IMG/VR virus record: IMGVR_UViG_3300043449_002563
Coordinates: 1 to 64,000 of that record
Source of the DNA: a virus
Strand: one strand, 5' to 3'
Length of the DNA: 64,000 bases
Positions 35,544 through 44,123 of this stretch are shown here, one piece after another. Both the position numbers and the translations under genes were made by a program. Numbering within the stretch: position 1 is the first letter of the stretch; every line of letters starts with the position of its first letter. The notes below the pieces were generated by a model that worked only from the letters and a program-made list of their open reading frames with translations, was not told the origin of the DNA and searched no databases.

Positions 35544-36929
35544 ATGAATAGTTCAGCAGGCGATCTTTTGCTGGCTTTTTTAGATAAAGATTCGCAAAAA
35601 ACAATCGATATAAATGTTGTCGGCGATGTAATGTTCGATGAGTATCATGAAGTTGAAGTAGAAAGAATAAGTCCTGAGTTCCCTATACCAGTATACAAAT
35701 CCAATTCAGTAGATCCATGTTCCGGCATAATTCCCGGCGGAGCCGCAAATGTTGCGTATCAATTCAAACACTTTAACGTACAGTCAGAACTTGTAGCTCT
35801 CATCAATAAAGTTGGAGAGGTGTCTTTTAATGCAAAAGGCATAAGTACTACTAATTGCAAGGTTTACAACAACATTACCATCCCAACTAAAAAAAGATTT
35901 TATTCTCAAGGCGTACCGCTTGTTCGTCACGACATTGAGAAAGAAAACTACGGGATAGATGAAATTAAGAAGTACTTGTTTGATCTACAGGTGCCAGATG
36001 CAGACTTCACAATATTTAGTGATTATTCCAAAGGATTGTTTAGCAATCCATGGTTCCGAAAGTTCATTACCAAAACCAAAAGCATAGTAGACCCCAAAAG
36101 CAGCTTTATAGACATGTGGGAAGGATGTAGCTATTTCAAACCTAATGCCTCAGAAGCTGAAAAATTGAGCGAGAAAAAGAATATCCATGATCAGCTTGAA
36201 TTTTTTATTGATAGTTTGAAATGCCAAGGGGTTGTGATTACCCGTAGTGGAGCTGGTGTCATTGGCAAAGATGATCGCAATAACACTTTCGAAGTAGTAC
36301 CAGATTTCAAACTTCCAAATCCAGAAAGTGTTATAGGTGCCGGCGACTGCTTTATATCATTTCTTACAATGGCATTGGCTAGAGGATTTAGCTTAGAGAA
36401 AGCAGCTCAGATAGCATTCGCTGCAGGTTGCTGTTATGTTAGAAAAAGGCATAACAGTCCTCTCAGTCCAGCAGAACTGTTATCATATTGTGGTGTTAAA
36501 GTAATTAACAATCCTGATATTTTGAAGCGTAGAAATTTTAAACTTGTCGCAACTAATGGATGTTTTGATGCAGGCTGCACTTTGGCTCATGTAGATTGTT
36601 TGAAATTCGCTAAAAGTCATGGTGATAAACTTCTCGTTGCTATCAATTCTGATGCGAGTGTTACAAAATTAAAAGGAAGAGGCCGGCCTATTTTACCGGC
36701 TGTAGAGAGGGCCAAGATAATTGCTGCTCTAGAATTTGTTGACTTTGTTGCTATTTTTGACGAAGACACACCTTATGAAATATACAAGAAGGTTATGCCT
36801 GATCTTATTGTTAAAGGTGGGGATTATAGGAAGAATGAAGTAGTTGGTAATGATTTGGCTGATGTTATAATATTCCCTTATGTTAATTGTGTTAGCACAA
36901 CAGAAAAGGTTAAGAAACTAGCAGATTAG
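35544..36929 (+). CDS. HldE-like bifunctional heptose-7-P kinase / heptose-1-P adenylyltransferase
   Basis: 461 residues, two domains as in bacterial HldE. The ribokinase-like domain (about 20-325) has VVGDVMFDEY, GGAANVAYQF and the catalytic GAGDCF. The nucleotidyltransferase domain (about 333-461) has TNGCFD, VKGGDY and VSTTEKV. HldE makes ADP-heptose for LPS. Oddity: the catalytic HxGH after NGCFD, normally L-H-A-G-H-V, reads G-C-T-L-A-H-V here, so the first His and the Gly are lost and one residue is added; adenylyltransferase activity is doubtful. Confidence 0.82.
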   Translation: MNSSAGDLLLAFLDKDSQKTIDINVVGDVMFDEYHEVEVERISPEFPIPVYKSNSVDPCSGIIPGGAANVAYQFKHFNVQSELVALINKVGEVSFNAKGISTTNCKVYNNITIPTKKRFYSQGVPLVRHDIEKENYGIDEIKKYLFDLQVPDADFTIFSDYSKGLFSNPWFRKFITKTKSIVDPKSSFIDMWEGCSYFKPNASEAEKLSEKKNIHDQLEFFIDSLKCQGVVITRSGAGVIGKDDRNNTFEVVPDFKLPNPESVIGAGDCFISFLTMALARGFSLEKAAQIAFAAGCCYVRKRHNSPLSPAELLSYCGVKVINNPDILKRRNFKLVATNGCFDAGCTLAHVDCLKFAKSHGDKLLVAINSDASVTKLKGRGRPILPAVERAKIIAALEFVDFVAIFDEDTPYEIYKKVMPDLIVKGGDYRKNEVVGNDLADVIIFPYVNCVSTTEKVKKLAD

Positions 36930-36932
36930 TAA

Positions 36933-36938
36933 TATATA
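36933..36938 (+). promoter_or_regulatory. -10-like box at leaderless spacing (tagged-protein gene)
   Basis: TATATA at -11 to -6 from the ATG at 36944, no Shine-Dalgarno. Confidence 0.4.
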
Positions 36939-36943
36939 AATTT

Positions 36944-37393
36944 ATGAAGTTAAATTTCGCCAAATGGCTCGCTGAGGAATCGAAGCCAGATTTCACAGGT
37001 ATGATAGCACAGTCTTTAGTGCCTGCGCTGCTTGACCCTTTGTCAAATCAACTAGCTAACAAAATGAAACCAGCTGTTGAAAAAATAGTAGCCGACTCTT
37101 CTGCTAAAACAGCAAAGGATTTAGCTAATCAACAGAGAATGCAACAACAACAGCAACAAAATAAACCAGCTTTTCCGGCTAAAGACAAAATGAATGACAC
37201 GCAGCCCGGCAAAGCTTTCAACCCTGCTACCGAGCAAAAACCAGCTACTACTCAGTATGGGCAAGTTAATACGCCTAATCCCGGCGATAAGAAAACGGCT
37301 GATATGATTACAAAGCAAGTAACCCAGAATGTTGTAAAAGCCATGGAAGGAAAGCCTATAGGACAGGGTACCGTGCCTAAGGGTACTCCATGA
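36944..37393 (+). CDS. Tagged protein, Gln/Pro-rich
   Basis: 149 residues. MKLNFAKWLAEESKP is the N-terminus closest to T4's capsid-targeting sequence, including L-A-E, which fits the T4 prohead protease cleavage rule (Leu/Ile-x-Glu). After an amphipathic helix the sequence is Gln-, Lys- and Pro-rich and probably disordered, with a poly-Gln run. The next small tagged gene overlaps its stop (ATGA). Confidence 0.7.
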   Translation: MKLNFAKWLAEESKPDFTGMIAQSLVPALLDPLSNQLANKMKPAVEKIVADSSAKTAKDLANQQRMQQQQQQNKPAFPAKDKMNDTQPGKAFNPATEQKPATTQYGQVNTPNPGDKKTADMITKQVTQNVVKAMEGKPIGQGTVPKGTP

Positions 37394-37557
37394 GTTTCAA
37401 AGAGTGGCTTCAATTAGATGAAAAAGATAATCGTGGTGGCGACAGATACAAGACATTTGCATCACATCTTCGCAACCACATGACAAGGTCCATGAACAAA
37501 TTTAAAAATCCATATAAAGATACATTCAAAGGCGTATTCAAAGTCAAAAATGTATAA
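37390..37557 (+). CDS. Small 55-aa tagged basic protein
   Basis: MSFKEWLQLDEKDNR, again the shared N-terminal type, followed by a basic segment rich in His, Arg and Lys that could bind DNA. The ATG overlaps the preceding TGA, indicating coupled translation. Clear continuity with the neighbouring tagged gene makes it likely real despite its size. Confidence 0.65.
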   Translation: MSFKEWLQLDEKDNRGGDRYKTFASHLRNHMTRSMNKFKNPYKDTFKGVFKVKNV

Positions 37558-37626
37558 AAATATATTTATTTCACTATATTAGGTTTAAATTTATTCCGAA
37601 ATTTAATTCTTTCGATTAGTGGTAAG

Positions 37627-37634
37627 TATAAATA
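37627..37634 (+). promoter_or_regulatory. TATAAATA box, identical to T4 late promoter core
   Basis: Exact TATAAATA in a 145-bp non-coding gap (37558-37702), about 70 bp before the next gene. Only an 11-codon open frame starts in between. A matching late sigma factor is not proven, though the phage encodes a sigma factor. Confidence 0.35.
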
Positions 37635-37702
37635 CAAGGAATGGCCAGTAAGTGTAAATTGAAAAGAATCAAATGAAGGATTTTAAAAATTAAGGTGGCC
37701 AC

Positions 37703-37993
37703 ATGTCAAGATTCAGTTTTGACTCAGATTATGATGATGACGAAGAAGAGCGAGATCAGGAGCGAGAGGAAAATCTTGCCGATGAACTTTTTCTTAAAGA
37801 TCAAATAATCACAGTCCAGCAAGAAAATAATGATATTCTCAAAATGGAAGTTGAACAAAAGCTAATAGAAATTTCTATTGCTGTTTGTCAAAAAAGTTGG
37901 TTCTGGTCATTTAGAAGTCTATCAAGCAAAATAAAAGCTGTTAGAAAAGTTTTTAAACAATTTAAAAATATGCTACTAAACGAAAAGTTCTAA
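37703..37993 (+). CDS. Unknown 96-aa acidic/basic protein
   Basis: Not recognised. An acidic N-terminal part (DYDDDEEERDQEREEN), a helix and a basic C-terminal part (SSKIKAVRKVFKQFKN). AAGGTGG precedes the ATG. A terminator follows. Confidence 0.65.
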   Translation: MSRFSFDSDYDDDEEERDQEREENLADELFLKDQIITVQQENNDILKMEVEQKLIEISIAVCQKSWFWSFRSLSSKIKAVRKVFKQFKNMLLNEKF

Positions 37994-38016
37994 AAATTAC
38001 CAATCTACCACACTGT

Positions 38017-38050
38017 AATAACCGAGGATAATGTTCTCGGTTATTTTTTT
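38017..38050 (+). terminator. Rho-independent terminator
   Basis: AATAACCGAG / CTCGGTTATT 10-bp stem, 9-nt loop, T7 run. Confidence 0.9.
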
Positions 38051-38064
38051 ATAAAGGGGTTAAT

Positions 38065-38394
38065 ATGCCTTCTTATTGTTTCCAATGTGGAAAGTGCAAG
38101 AAAGAATATAGTGATCTAGTTTCATTCGATCCAACCGGAAAGTACAAGGATACTGAATGTCCTAGCTGTGGAAGCAAAAAGAAGAAAATGCTTCTTACAG
38201 CAGCAGAATTAAAATTTTCAAATCCTACAGACACTTCGAAATTTGATAACTTTAGTTATCGTGCAGGATATAATTTAGAGGCTGCACAAGATTTGAGAAA
38301 GGCAGCCGAAGAAGTTTCGCATATGGGAACTGAACCATATGCAGACGGCATAGACGATATAAATCGTGGTGATCTGTTTGGTGAGGTCAAGTAA
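38065..38394 (+). CDS. FmdB-type zinc-ribbon protein
   Basis: 109 residues. CGKCKKEYSD and CPSCGSKKKK give a C-x2-C...C-x2-C ribbon in the first 40 residues, as in FmdB/DUF-type regulators. The rest is acidic and helical. It lies 11 bp before prkA in the same orientation, so it may belong with that set. Confidence 0.7.
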   Translation: MPSYCFQCGKCKKEYSDLVSFDPTGKYKDTECPSCGSKKKKMLLTAAELKFSNPTDTSKFDNFSYRAGYNLEAAQDLRKAAEEVSHMGTEPYADGIDDINRGDLFGEVK

Positions 38395-38405
38395 AGGAGC
38401 CCGTT

Positions 38406-40481
38406 ATGACCACTAAGCTTGAAAAAATCTCAGCCCTGTATAACAAAGATGAATTCGTAACGATCAATGAGGAAATGAGCTTCGAGGATTACCTTGAGCT
38501 TTGCTACAAGCGTCCCAAGCTTGTAAGGACTGCGTATCAGAGAATCTATGACATGGTTATCTCCAAGGGAGTAACTGAAGTAGAGCAGTATCGCAAAGTT
38601 CTTACAAAGTACAATTTCTTCAGTGATACTCAAATTCCTATCTTTGGTTTGGAAGACACTATTGACAGGCTGATGAAGCATGTCAAAGGCGCAGCCGGTG
38701 GTTTTGGCACCGAGAAGCGTATTCTTCTGCTCCACGGTCCAGTAGGAAGTAGCAAATCAACTATCTGTCGTTTGCTGAAGAGGGGTCTTGAAAATTACAG
38801 CAAGACGGATGAAGGTGCATGGTACAGCTTTAAGTGGGTTAATTTACCTACAGGTGCCGATGGCATTTATACGAGTGAGTGCGATGACTGCCCGATGCAT
38901 GAGGAGCCGCTCAAGCTGATTCCGGCAGACATGCGTAAGACTGTTCTGGCCGAGCTAAATGAAATCCACATGCAGCAAACGCCAGAAGCGGACAGGGTAT
39001 CCCAATACAACTTGGCTATTGATGGAGAGCTTGACCCACGTTGCAAGTTTTTCATGCAACAATTGCTCAAGCGTTATAAGGGTGATTGGAAGCAGGTTGT
39101 AGACAATCATATTCGTGTTGTACGAAAGGTTTATAGCGAAGCTGATCGTACTGGTGTCGCTACTTTCCAACCTAAAGATGAGAAAAATCAGGATGCGACG
39201 GAACTTACTGGTGATATTAATTTCGCTAAGATTAGTCACTTTGGAAGCGATAGTGATCCTAGAGCTTTTAGTTTCGATGGTGAGCTATGCGTTGGCAACC
39301 GAGGAGTAGTTGAATTCATCGAAATGTTAAAATTGGAGCAGGCCTTCTTGTATGACCTTTTAGGTGCTTCACAAGAGCGTAGTATCAAGCCAAAGAAATT
39401 TAGCCAGATTACCGTGGATATGGCAATTATTGGACATACTAATCAGCCCGAATTTGAAAAGCTGAAGAACAATCAATTCATGGAAGCTTTGCGTGACCGA
39501 ACTGTCAAGATTGACGTTCCTTACCTGACTCGTTGGGACGATGAGATCAAGGTTTTAAGGCAGGACTATGATCAAGATAAGGTAAGGCAGCACATTGCTC
39601 CTCACACTATTGAGGTTGCAGCTTTGTGGGCCGTACTTACCAGATTGCAAGATGACAAGGATGGAAAGCTCAGCTTAGTAGAAAAAGCCGAATTGTATAA
39701 CGGCAAGATGATTCCCGGCTGGACGGAAGACAGTGTCAAGGAACTTCGTGACAAGTACGAAGAAGAAGGTATGAACGGCGGTGTTAGCGCCCGTTATGTT
39801 CAAGATAAGATTTCTAATTGCCTAGCAGATAGGCATGATTACATCAACCCATTTATGGTCTTGAACGCCCTCAAGGATGGCCTTGAGAATAACTCTTTAA
39901 TTACTAACAAGGATCAGGTAGTCCGTTACAACACCTGCATCGATCTTGCTAGTAAAAAACTTGATGAAATTCTCAAAGCGGAGGTGCAAAAAGCTCTAGT
40001 GGGAGATGAAGAAGCAGTTGTAAGGTTGTGCAGCAATTATATTGATAACCTCATGGCCTATATTAACAAGTCCAAGGTACGTAATCCTTACACTGGCAGG
40101 GAAGAAAGTCCAGATGAAAGGTTTATGCGTGGTATTGAAACCAAGATCGATGTGCCAGAAAACGGCGTTGATGATTTCCGGCGCATGATCGCTGCCTTTA
40201 TTGGCGAATTGGCTCACAAGGGCAAGACATTTTCATGGGATAGTAACCCTCTTCTCAAAAAGGCTTTTGAATCCAAGCTATATGAGGATACAAAAGACCA
40301 CATCAAGCTTTCTGCTTTGCATGTAAGTGGAGCGTCCGTTGTTGATCCCAAGGTTCAAGAAAAGATTGATGCAGTATCTAAGAGGCTGCAGGAAATGGGA
40401 TACAACGAGCAGAGCGCAAGGGATGTGCTTGATTATGTTGGATCCATATTCGCAAGAGGCGACTTGGCAGATCAAGACTAA
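38406..40481 (+). CDS. prkA: PrkA-type serine protein kinase (AAA+ domain)
   Basis: 691 residues, near the usual length of bacterial PrkA/YeaG. It has the AAA+ N-domain with IPIFGLEDTIDRLM and Walker A GPVGSSKST (about 108-116), NRGVVEFIEMLK, and the kinase-like C-terminal region that ends this family, including MIPGWTEDSVKELRDKYEEEG and GVSARYVQDKIS. Bacterial PrkA phosphorylates or acts on proteins in starvation and stress, and is encoded with YeaH and SpoVR. Both partners follow here. GGAG precedes the ATG. Confidence 0.9.
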   Translation: MTTKLEKISALYNKDEFVTINEEMSFEDYLELCYKRPKLVRTAYQRIYDMVISKGVTEVEQYRKVLTKYNFFSDTQIPIFGLEDTIDRLMKHVKGAAGGFGTEKRILLLHGPVGSSKSTICRLLKRGLENYSKTDEGAWYSFKWVNLPTGADGIYTSECDDCPMHEEPLKLIPADMRKTVLAELNEIHMQQTPEADRVSQYNLAIDGELDPRCKFFMQQLLKRYKGDWKQVVDNHIRVVRKVYSEADRTGVATFQPKDEKNQDATELTGDINFAKISHFGSDSDPRAFSFDGELCVGNRGVVEFIEMLKLEQAFLYDLLGASQERSIKPKKFSQITVDMAIIGHTNQPEFEKLKNNQFMEALRDRTVKIDVPYLTRWDDEIKVLRQDYDQDKVRQHIAPHTIEVAALWAVLTRLQDDKDGKLSLVEKAELYNGKMIPGWTEDSVKELRDKYEEEGMNGGVSARYVQDKISNCLADRHDYINPFMVLNALKDGLENNSLITNKDQVVRYNTCIDLASKKLDEILKAEVQKALVGDEEAVVRLCSNYIDNLMAYINKSKVRNPYTGREESPDERFMRGIETKIDVPENGVDDFRRMIAAFIGELAHKGKTFSWDSNPLLKKAFESKLYEDTKDHIKLSALHVSGASVVDPKVQEKIDAVSKRLQEMGYNEQSARDVLDYVGSIFARGDLADQD

Positions 40482-40489
40482 TAAAAGTA

Positions 40490-40556
40490 CCGTTTCGCAG
40501 ACGGAATCTATTTAAAGCTTGGGGAGACAAATGTCTAGGAACCAAGAATCTGCTTT
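40490..40556 (+). other. Structured intergenic segment after prkA
   Basis: Nested inverted repeats: CCGT-ttcgcag-ACGG (40490-40504); AGAC-aaat-GTCT (40525-40536) enclosed by CTTGG/CCAAG (40518-40546), itself enclosed by AAAG/CTTT (40514-40556). Just before the next Shine-Dalgarno. It may be a processing or translational control site in the prkA transcript. Confidence 0.4.
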
Positions 40557-40571
40557 ACAAAGGAGATGATC

Positions 40572-40781
40572 ATGGGTGTATGTAAGAAGAACAACAAGAA
40601 CAATCTTCGCTTGTTAGAAGAGATCGATGATGTTATGATGGAGTCTTGGGCTCAAGGATTTGACTTGGGCCAAGCCATCGACACCATGCCAAATTATTTA
40701 AGGGAAGCTTTCCTTAAGTTTTCGTTTGGCACTCCGGTGAAAACCGACGATGGCAGTTATGTCATCACCCTTAGGCCATAA
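40572..40781 (+). CDS. Unknown 69-aa protein in prkA-spoVR cluster
   Basis: Not recognised. MGVCKKNNKNN start, then a helical acidic protein (LLEEIDDVMMESWAQGFDLG). AGGAG lies seven bases before the ATG at 40572; the ATG six bases earlier is too close. It sits between prkA and the DUF444 gene, so it may modulate them. Confidence 0.65.
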   Translation: MGVCKKNNKNNLRLLEEIDDVMMESWAQGFDLGQAIDTMPNYLREAFLKFSFGTPVKTDDGSYVITLRP

Positions 40782-40789
40782 GGTGCAAC

Positions 40790-41137
40790 ATGCTCGGAAT
40801 CCTCCTTTCTGCCTTGTTTCAATTTGTTCTTCTTAACAACTTGGATAACAGAAAGGAGTATTCCGGAAATGTTTTTCACACAGAGTCTTACTCTGAGTTC
40901 TATGGAAGCTTGGATCAGGATGAATCCGGAAACTTTGTATTTTATCATGTGCCGTCTGGTGTGATTAAACCAGCAGTAATTTTCAAACATCAAATGACAT
41001 TTGTAAAACGCAGCGACCGTATGAAAGCTTTGAAAAATGTTGGTAAAAATGTTAGAATTAAAGGACAAATTTTAAAAACAGAAGATTTTGAAATCCTTAT
41101 CGTAGAGAGTATAGATATTTTGCAATTAGAAATTTAA
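40790..41137 (+). CDS. Unknown 115-aa protein in prkA-spoVR cluster
   Basis: Not recognised. A short hydrophobic N-terminus (MLGILLSALFQFVLLNN) could be a membrane anchor, followed by a beta-rich domain with an OB-like ending (KNVRIKGQILKTEDFEILIV). AAGGTG precedes the ATG. Confidence 0.65.
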   Translation: MLGILLSALFQFVLLNNLDNRKEYSGNVFHTESYSEFYGSLDQDESGNFVFYHVPSGVIKPAVIFKHQMTFVKRSDRMKALKNVGKNVRIKGQILKTEDFEILIVESIDILQLEI

Positions 41138-41168
41138 GCTCACATATCTTATCGAAAGAGGTATCCCA

Positions 41169-42359
41169 ATGTGTCCTCGCCGTATTGAAGAAGATCACAA
41201 CAGTTTTAGAGATGTAGTTTCTGGTAAAATAAGAAAAGCTTTGAAAAAGTTCGTTAAGAACGGTTCTATGTTCAAGAACCGTGGCAAAAACGGCAAAGTA
41301 CAGATAACCATTCCCCGTATTGATATTCCTCACATTGTTTACGGCGATAACAATTCGGGCGTTGGTAGAGGTAATGTAAAAAAAGGCGATGTAATAGGCA
41401 AAGATGATCCTAAAAACGGCAAAGGCAATCAAGCTGGGGAGGATGAAGGAGAAGGCATCGTCATTAATCTTGACATGGAAGAACTTCTTCAGTTCATGCA
41501 AGAAGAGCTACAGCTGCCTAATCTACAGCCTAGAGAAGATGATGTAATTGATGAAGTAAAAATTAAATACAACAACATAAGTCTAGTTGGCCCAGAAAGC
41601 CTTAGACATACCAGAAGAACCATGCTTACAGCCTTAAAAAGGTTATGCAGTACTGGAGAGATAAACAAGTTACATCACATTCCCGGATTCAAAGATCCGG
41701 TGAAATTGATTACTCCTATTAACAGCGATAAACGCTACAGGCAGCATAAAGAAATCAAAATGCCTAGTAGCAATGCCTTGATTATATACGCAAGAGATGG
41801 CTCTGCGTCTATGGATGAAACAAAGTGTGAAATAGTTTCTGATATGGCTTGGTGGATAGACGTTTGGATAAAGAGATTTTATAAGCGCACGGAAAGATTT
41901 TTTGTTTGGCATGATGTTACTGCACAGGAAGTGTCAGAAGATAAGTTCTACAAGTACAGGTATGGCGGCGGAACAACTTGCAGCAGTGCATTAAAGCTTA
42001 TTGCAAAACAATTTGAGAACAGATTCCCACCAAAGAAATGGAACATTTACGTGTTCTATTTCACCGATGGAGAGAATCAGTACAATGATAATCCTGAATT
42101 TATCAATGTGCTTAAAGAAAAGTTTGGAACAAATACGGTAAATCTTTTCGGCGTTACGCAGATAAATGCTTATGATTATAGAAACAGCGTCATGGAAGCA
42201 GTAGACACAGCTATTGTTGACAATGTTCTTGAAGACAATGTCAAAACTACTGACATTAATGCAAATAACCTGAATCCAGAAGATAGAAGCAAAACCATCC
42301 TAGAGGCCATCAGGCAACTCATGGGAGCTAAGGGTTCGAGCAAGCTTGGGAGCGAATAA
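41169..42359 (+). CDS. yeaH: YeaH/YhbH family protein (DUF444, VWA-like)
   Basis: 396 residues. It opens with the DUF444 pattern RRIEEDHNSFRDVVSGKIR and has PRIDIPHIVYG. The von Willebrand A-like core has YARDGSASMDETKCE (D-x-S-x-S metal site, about 207-220), a GGGTTCSSAL segment and FYFTDGENQY. In bacteria this is the partner of PrkA and SpoVR. GAGG precedes the ATG; SpoVR begins the base after its stop, so the pair are co-translated. Confidence 0.9.
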   Translation: MCPRRIEEDHNSFRDVVSGKIRKALKKFVKNGSMFKNRGKNGKVQITIPRIDIPHIVYGDNNSGVGRGNVKKGDVIGKDDPKNGKGNQAGEDEGEGIVINLDMEELLQFMQEELQLPNLQPREDDVIDEVKIKYNNISLVGPESLRHTRRTMLTALKRLCSTGEINKLHHIPGFKDPVKLITPINSDKRYRQHKEIKMPSSNALIIYARDGSASMDETKCEIVSDMAWWIDVWIKRFYKRTERFFVWHDVTAQEVSEDKFYKYRYGGGTTCSSALKLIAKQFENRFPPKKWNIYVFYFTDGENQYNDNPEFINVLKEKFGTNTVNLFGVTQINAYDYRNSVMEAVDTAIVDNVLEDNVKTTDINANNLNPEDRSKTILEAIRQLMGAKGSSKLGSE

Positions 42360-43970
42360 ATGAGCAACAAATTTATGTATGGCAGCCCTATTCTTATGGG
42401 CAGCAATACAACGCCCGGTGTCCAAATACCACCGGAATTGAAGCGTGTCATACCTGATATTTTCAAAGCCTGTCAGGAATTTGGTTTAGATTATTACGCT
42501 CCTATTATCCAAATGCTCACCCATGACGAAATGTCAGAGGTTGCCAGCTATGGCGGTTTCGGCGTTCGTTATCCACATTGGAAATGGGGCATGGAATATG
42601 AAGAGATGCAGCGTGGCTATATGCACGGCATGCACCGCATTTATGAAATGGTCATCAATTGTGATCCTTGTTACATCTATTGTTTGAACAGCAACACCTT
42701 ACTGGATAATGTCACTGTAATTGCCCATGCCTTGGGTCATTCACACTACTTTAAAAACAATTTGTTCTTCAAACACACCAATAAAAACATGCTCAATGAG
42801 TTCGCTAATCATGGAACTCGTATTAGGCGTTATATGAGCCGCTGGGGCAAGGAAAGAGTTATAGAATTTATTGACAACGTTTTAAGAATAGAAACTTTAG
42901 TTGATAATGCCAAAGCATGGAACCAAAGAGAAATCAAGCAACCTGTAATTAGAGATCAAAGGAAGTACCGTCAACCAAAACGCATGCAGACAGATAAATC
43001 TCGCATGTACATGGATGATTGGATTAATACTAAGGAATTTCTTGAATCAGAACATAGAAAAATTGAGAAAGCTGAAAAAGCTGATGATTTAGGTCTTATG
43101 CTAAGGCCTGAAAAAGATATTTTTGGCTGGATTAAAGATAATGCAAATTTGAAGCCTTGGCAAGCCGACATCATGAGCATGTTGTATGACGAGGCTATGT
43201 ATTATGCTCCGCAAGGCGCTACTAAAGTCGCCAATGAAGGATTTGCTAGTTACTGCGATTATAAATTGATTGCAGAGCAGGGTTTGTGCGCTTTAGGCCA
43301 ACCATCGCATGACCACGGGATTGTTGAATATGCCAAACACAAAATGGGCGTCTTAGGAGGAAAATATAGTACCAATCCTTATAAGCTAGGCTTCTGCATG
43401 CTTTTAGATATAGAAGAAAGATGGAATAAAGGCATGTTCGGCAGCGAATGGGATAACGTTGCTTCCTACAAGGAAAAAGAAAATTGGGATCAGAAGTTGG
43501 GTTTAGGAAAAGATAAAGTCTTTGAGGTCGTAAGAAATTACGATGACGTAAATTTGATCAACGAATACTTCGATCAAGATTTCTGTGATAAATATCAGTT
43601 TTTTGATTGGGAAAAGCAAGAGAACGGAGAGTATGTAGTTGCAAGTAAGGATGCCAAACAAATCAAGAAGAAGCTTATTGAAAAGCATGCAAACCGTGGC
43701 TTGCCTATGATTTCGCTTGTTGATTCAAATCATTTGGGCAAAGGAATTATGTTACTTGAACACAAGTGGACAGGACGTACACTTTACAATCCTTATGTTA
43801 ATGAAACTCTTGTATCAATAAATTTCCTAACAGGAAGACCTGTACTTTTGGCTTCCAAAAAGAAAACTGGCGAGGAAATCATATTTTATTGTGAGGGCTT
43901 TGGTGATTCACAGGTTCATCAGCTTACAAGAGAACAATATCGTAGAGAATTTGGAATTACACAAAAATAA
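42360..43970 (+). CDS. spoVR: SpoVR family protein
   Basis: 536 residues, the usual length of SpoVR/YcgB. Conserved features: FGLDYYAPIIQMLTHDEMSE, YGGFGVRYPHWKWGMEYE, VIAHALGHSHYFKNN (about 121-135) and WQADIMSMLYDEAMYYAPQG. SpoVR is linked to spore cortex formation and cell envelope or stress functions. It starts one base after the YeaH stop. A terminator follows 70 bp downstream. Third member of a complete PrkA-YeaH-SpoVR set. Confidence 0.92.
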   Translation: MSNKFMYGSPILMGSNTTPGVQIPPELKRVIPDIFKACQEFGLDYYAPIIQMLTHDEMSEVASYGGFGVRYPHWKWGMEYEEMQRGYMHGMHRIYEMVINCDPCYIYCLNSNTLLDNVTVIAHALGHSHYFKNNLFFKHTNKNMLNEFANHGTRIRRYMSRWGKERVIEFIDNVLRIETLVDNAKAWNQREIKQPVIRDQRKYRQPKRMQTDKSRMYMDDWINTKEFLESEHRKIEKAEKADDLGLMLRPEKDIFGWIKDNANLKPWQADIMSMLYDEAMYYAPQGATKVANEGFASYCDYKLIAEQGLCALGQPSHDHGIVEYAKHKMGVLGGKYSTNPYKLGFCMLLDIEERWNKGMFGSEWDNVASYKEKENWDQKLGLGKDKVFEVVRNYDDVNLINEYFDQDFCDKYQFFDWEKQENGEYVVASKDAKQIKKKLIEKHANRGLPMISLVDSNHLGKGIMLLEHKWTGRTLYNPYVNETLVSINFLTGRPVLLASKKKTGEEIIFYCEGFGDSQVHQLTREQYRREFGITQK

Positions 43971-44036
43971 TTTGAATTTTAATTCCAAATGGATATAATA
44001 ATGTAACAAGAAAGATTAAAACATGTAGGCGAATTA

Positions 44037-44076
44037 GCCTCCCCAGTTACAGGTGTTGACTGGGGAGGCTTTTTTT
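44037..44076 (+). terminator. Rho-independent terminator
   Basis: GCCTCCCCAGT / ACTGGGGAGGC 11-bp stem, 11-nt loop, T7 run; end of the spoVR transcript. Confidence 0.93.
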
Positions 44077-44079
44077 GTT

Positions 44080-44118
44080 TGCTAGAATTTAAATTTTTGA
44101 CGGCTATTCTACTATATA
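44080..44118 (+). promoter_or_regulatory. Two -10-like boxes before HNH gene
   Basis: TGC-TAGAAT (44080-44088, extended -10) and TATATA (44113-44118, at -11 to -6 from the ATG). The HNH gene thus has its own promoter between the upstream terminator and its start. No Shine-Dalgarno. Confidence 0.4.
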
Positions 44119-44123
44119 AGAGT

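Noticed and set aside
41097-41501. Minus-strand 134-aa frame over the start of the DUF444 gene
   Set aside because: Overlaps a certain gene and shows no start signal.
44041-44102. TTGAC elements as -35 boxes for the HNH gene
   Set aside because: Spacing to the -10-like boxes is 10 or 21 bp, outside the usual 16-18.
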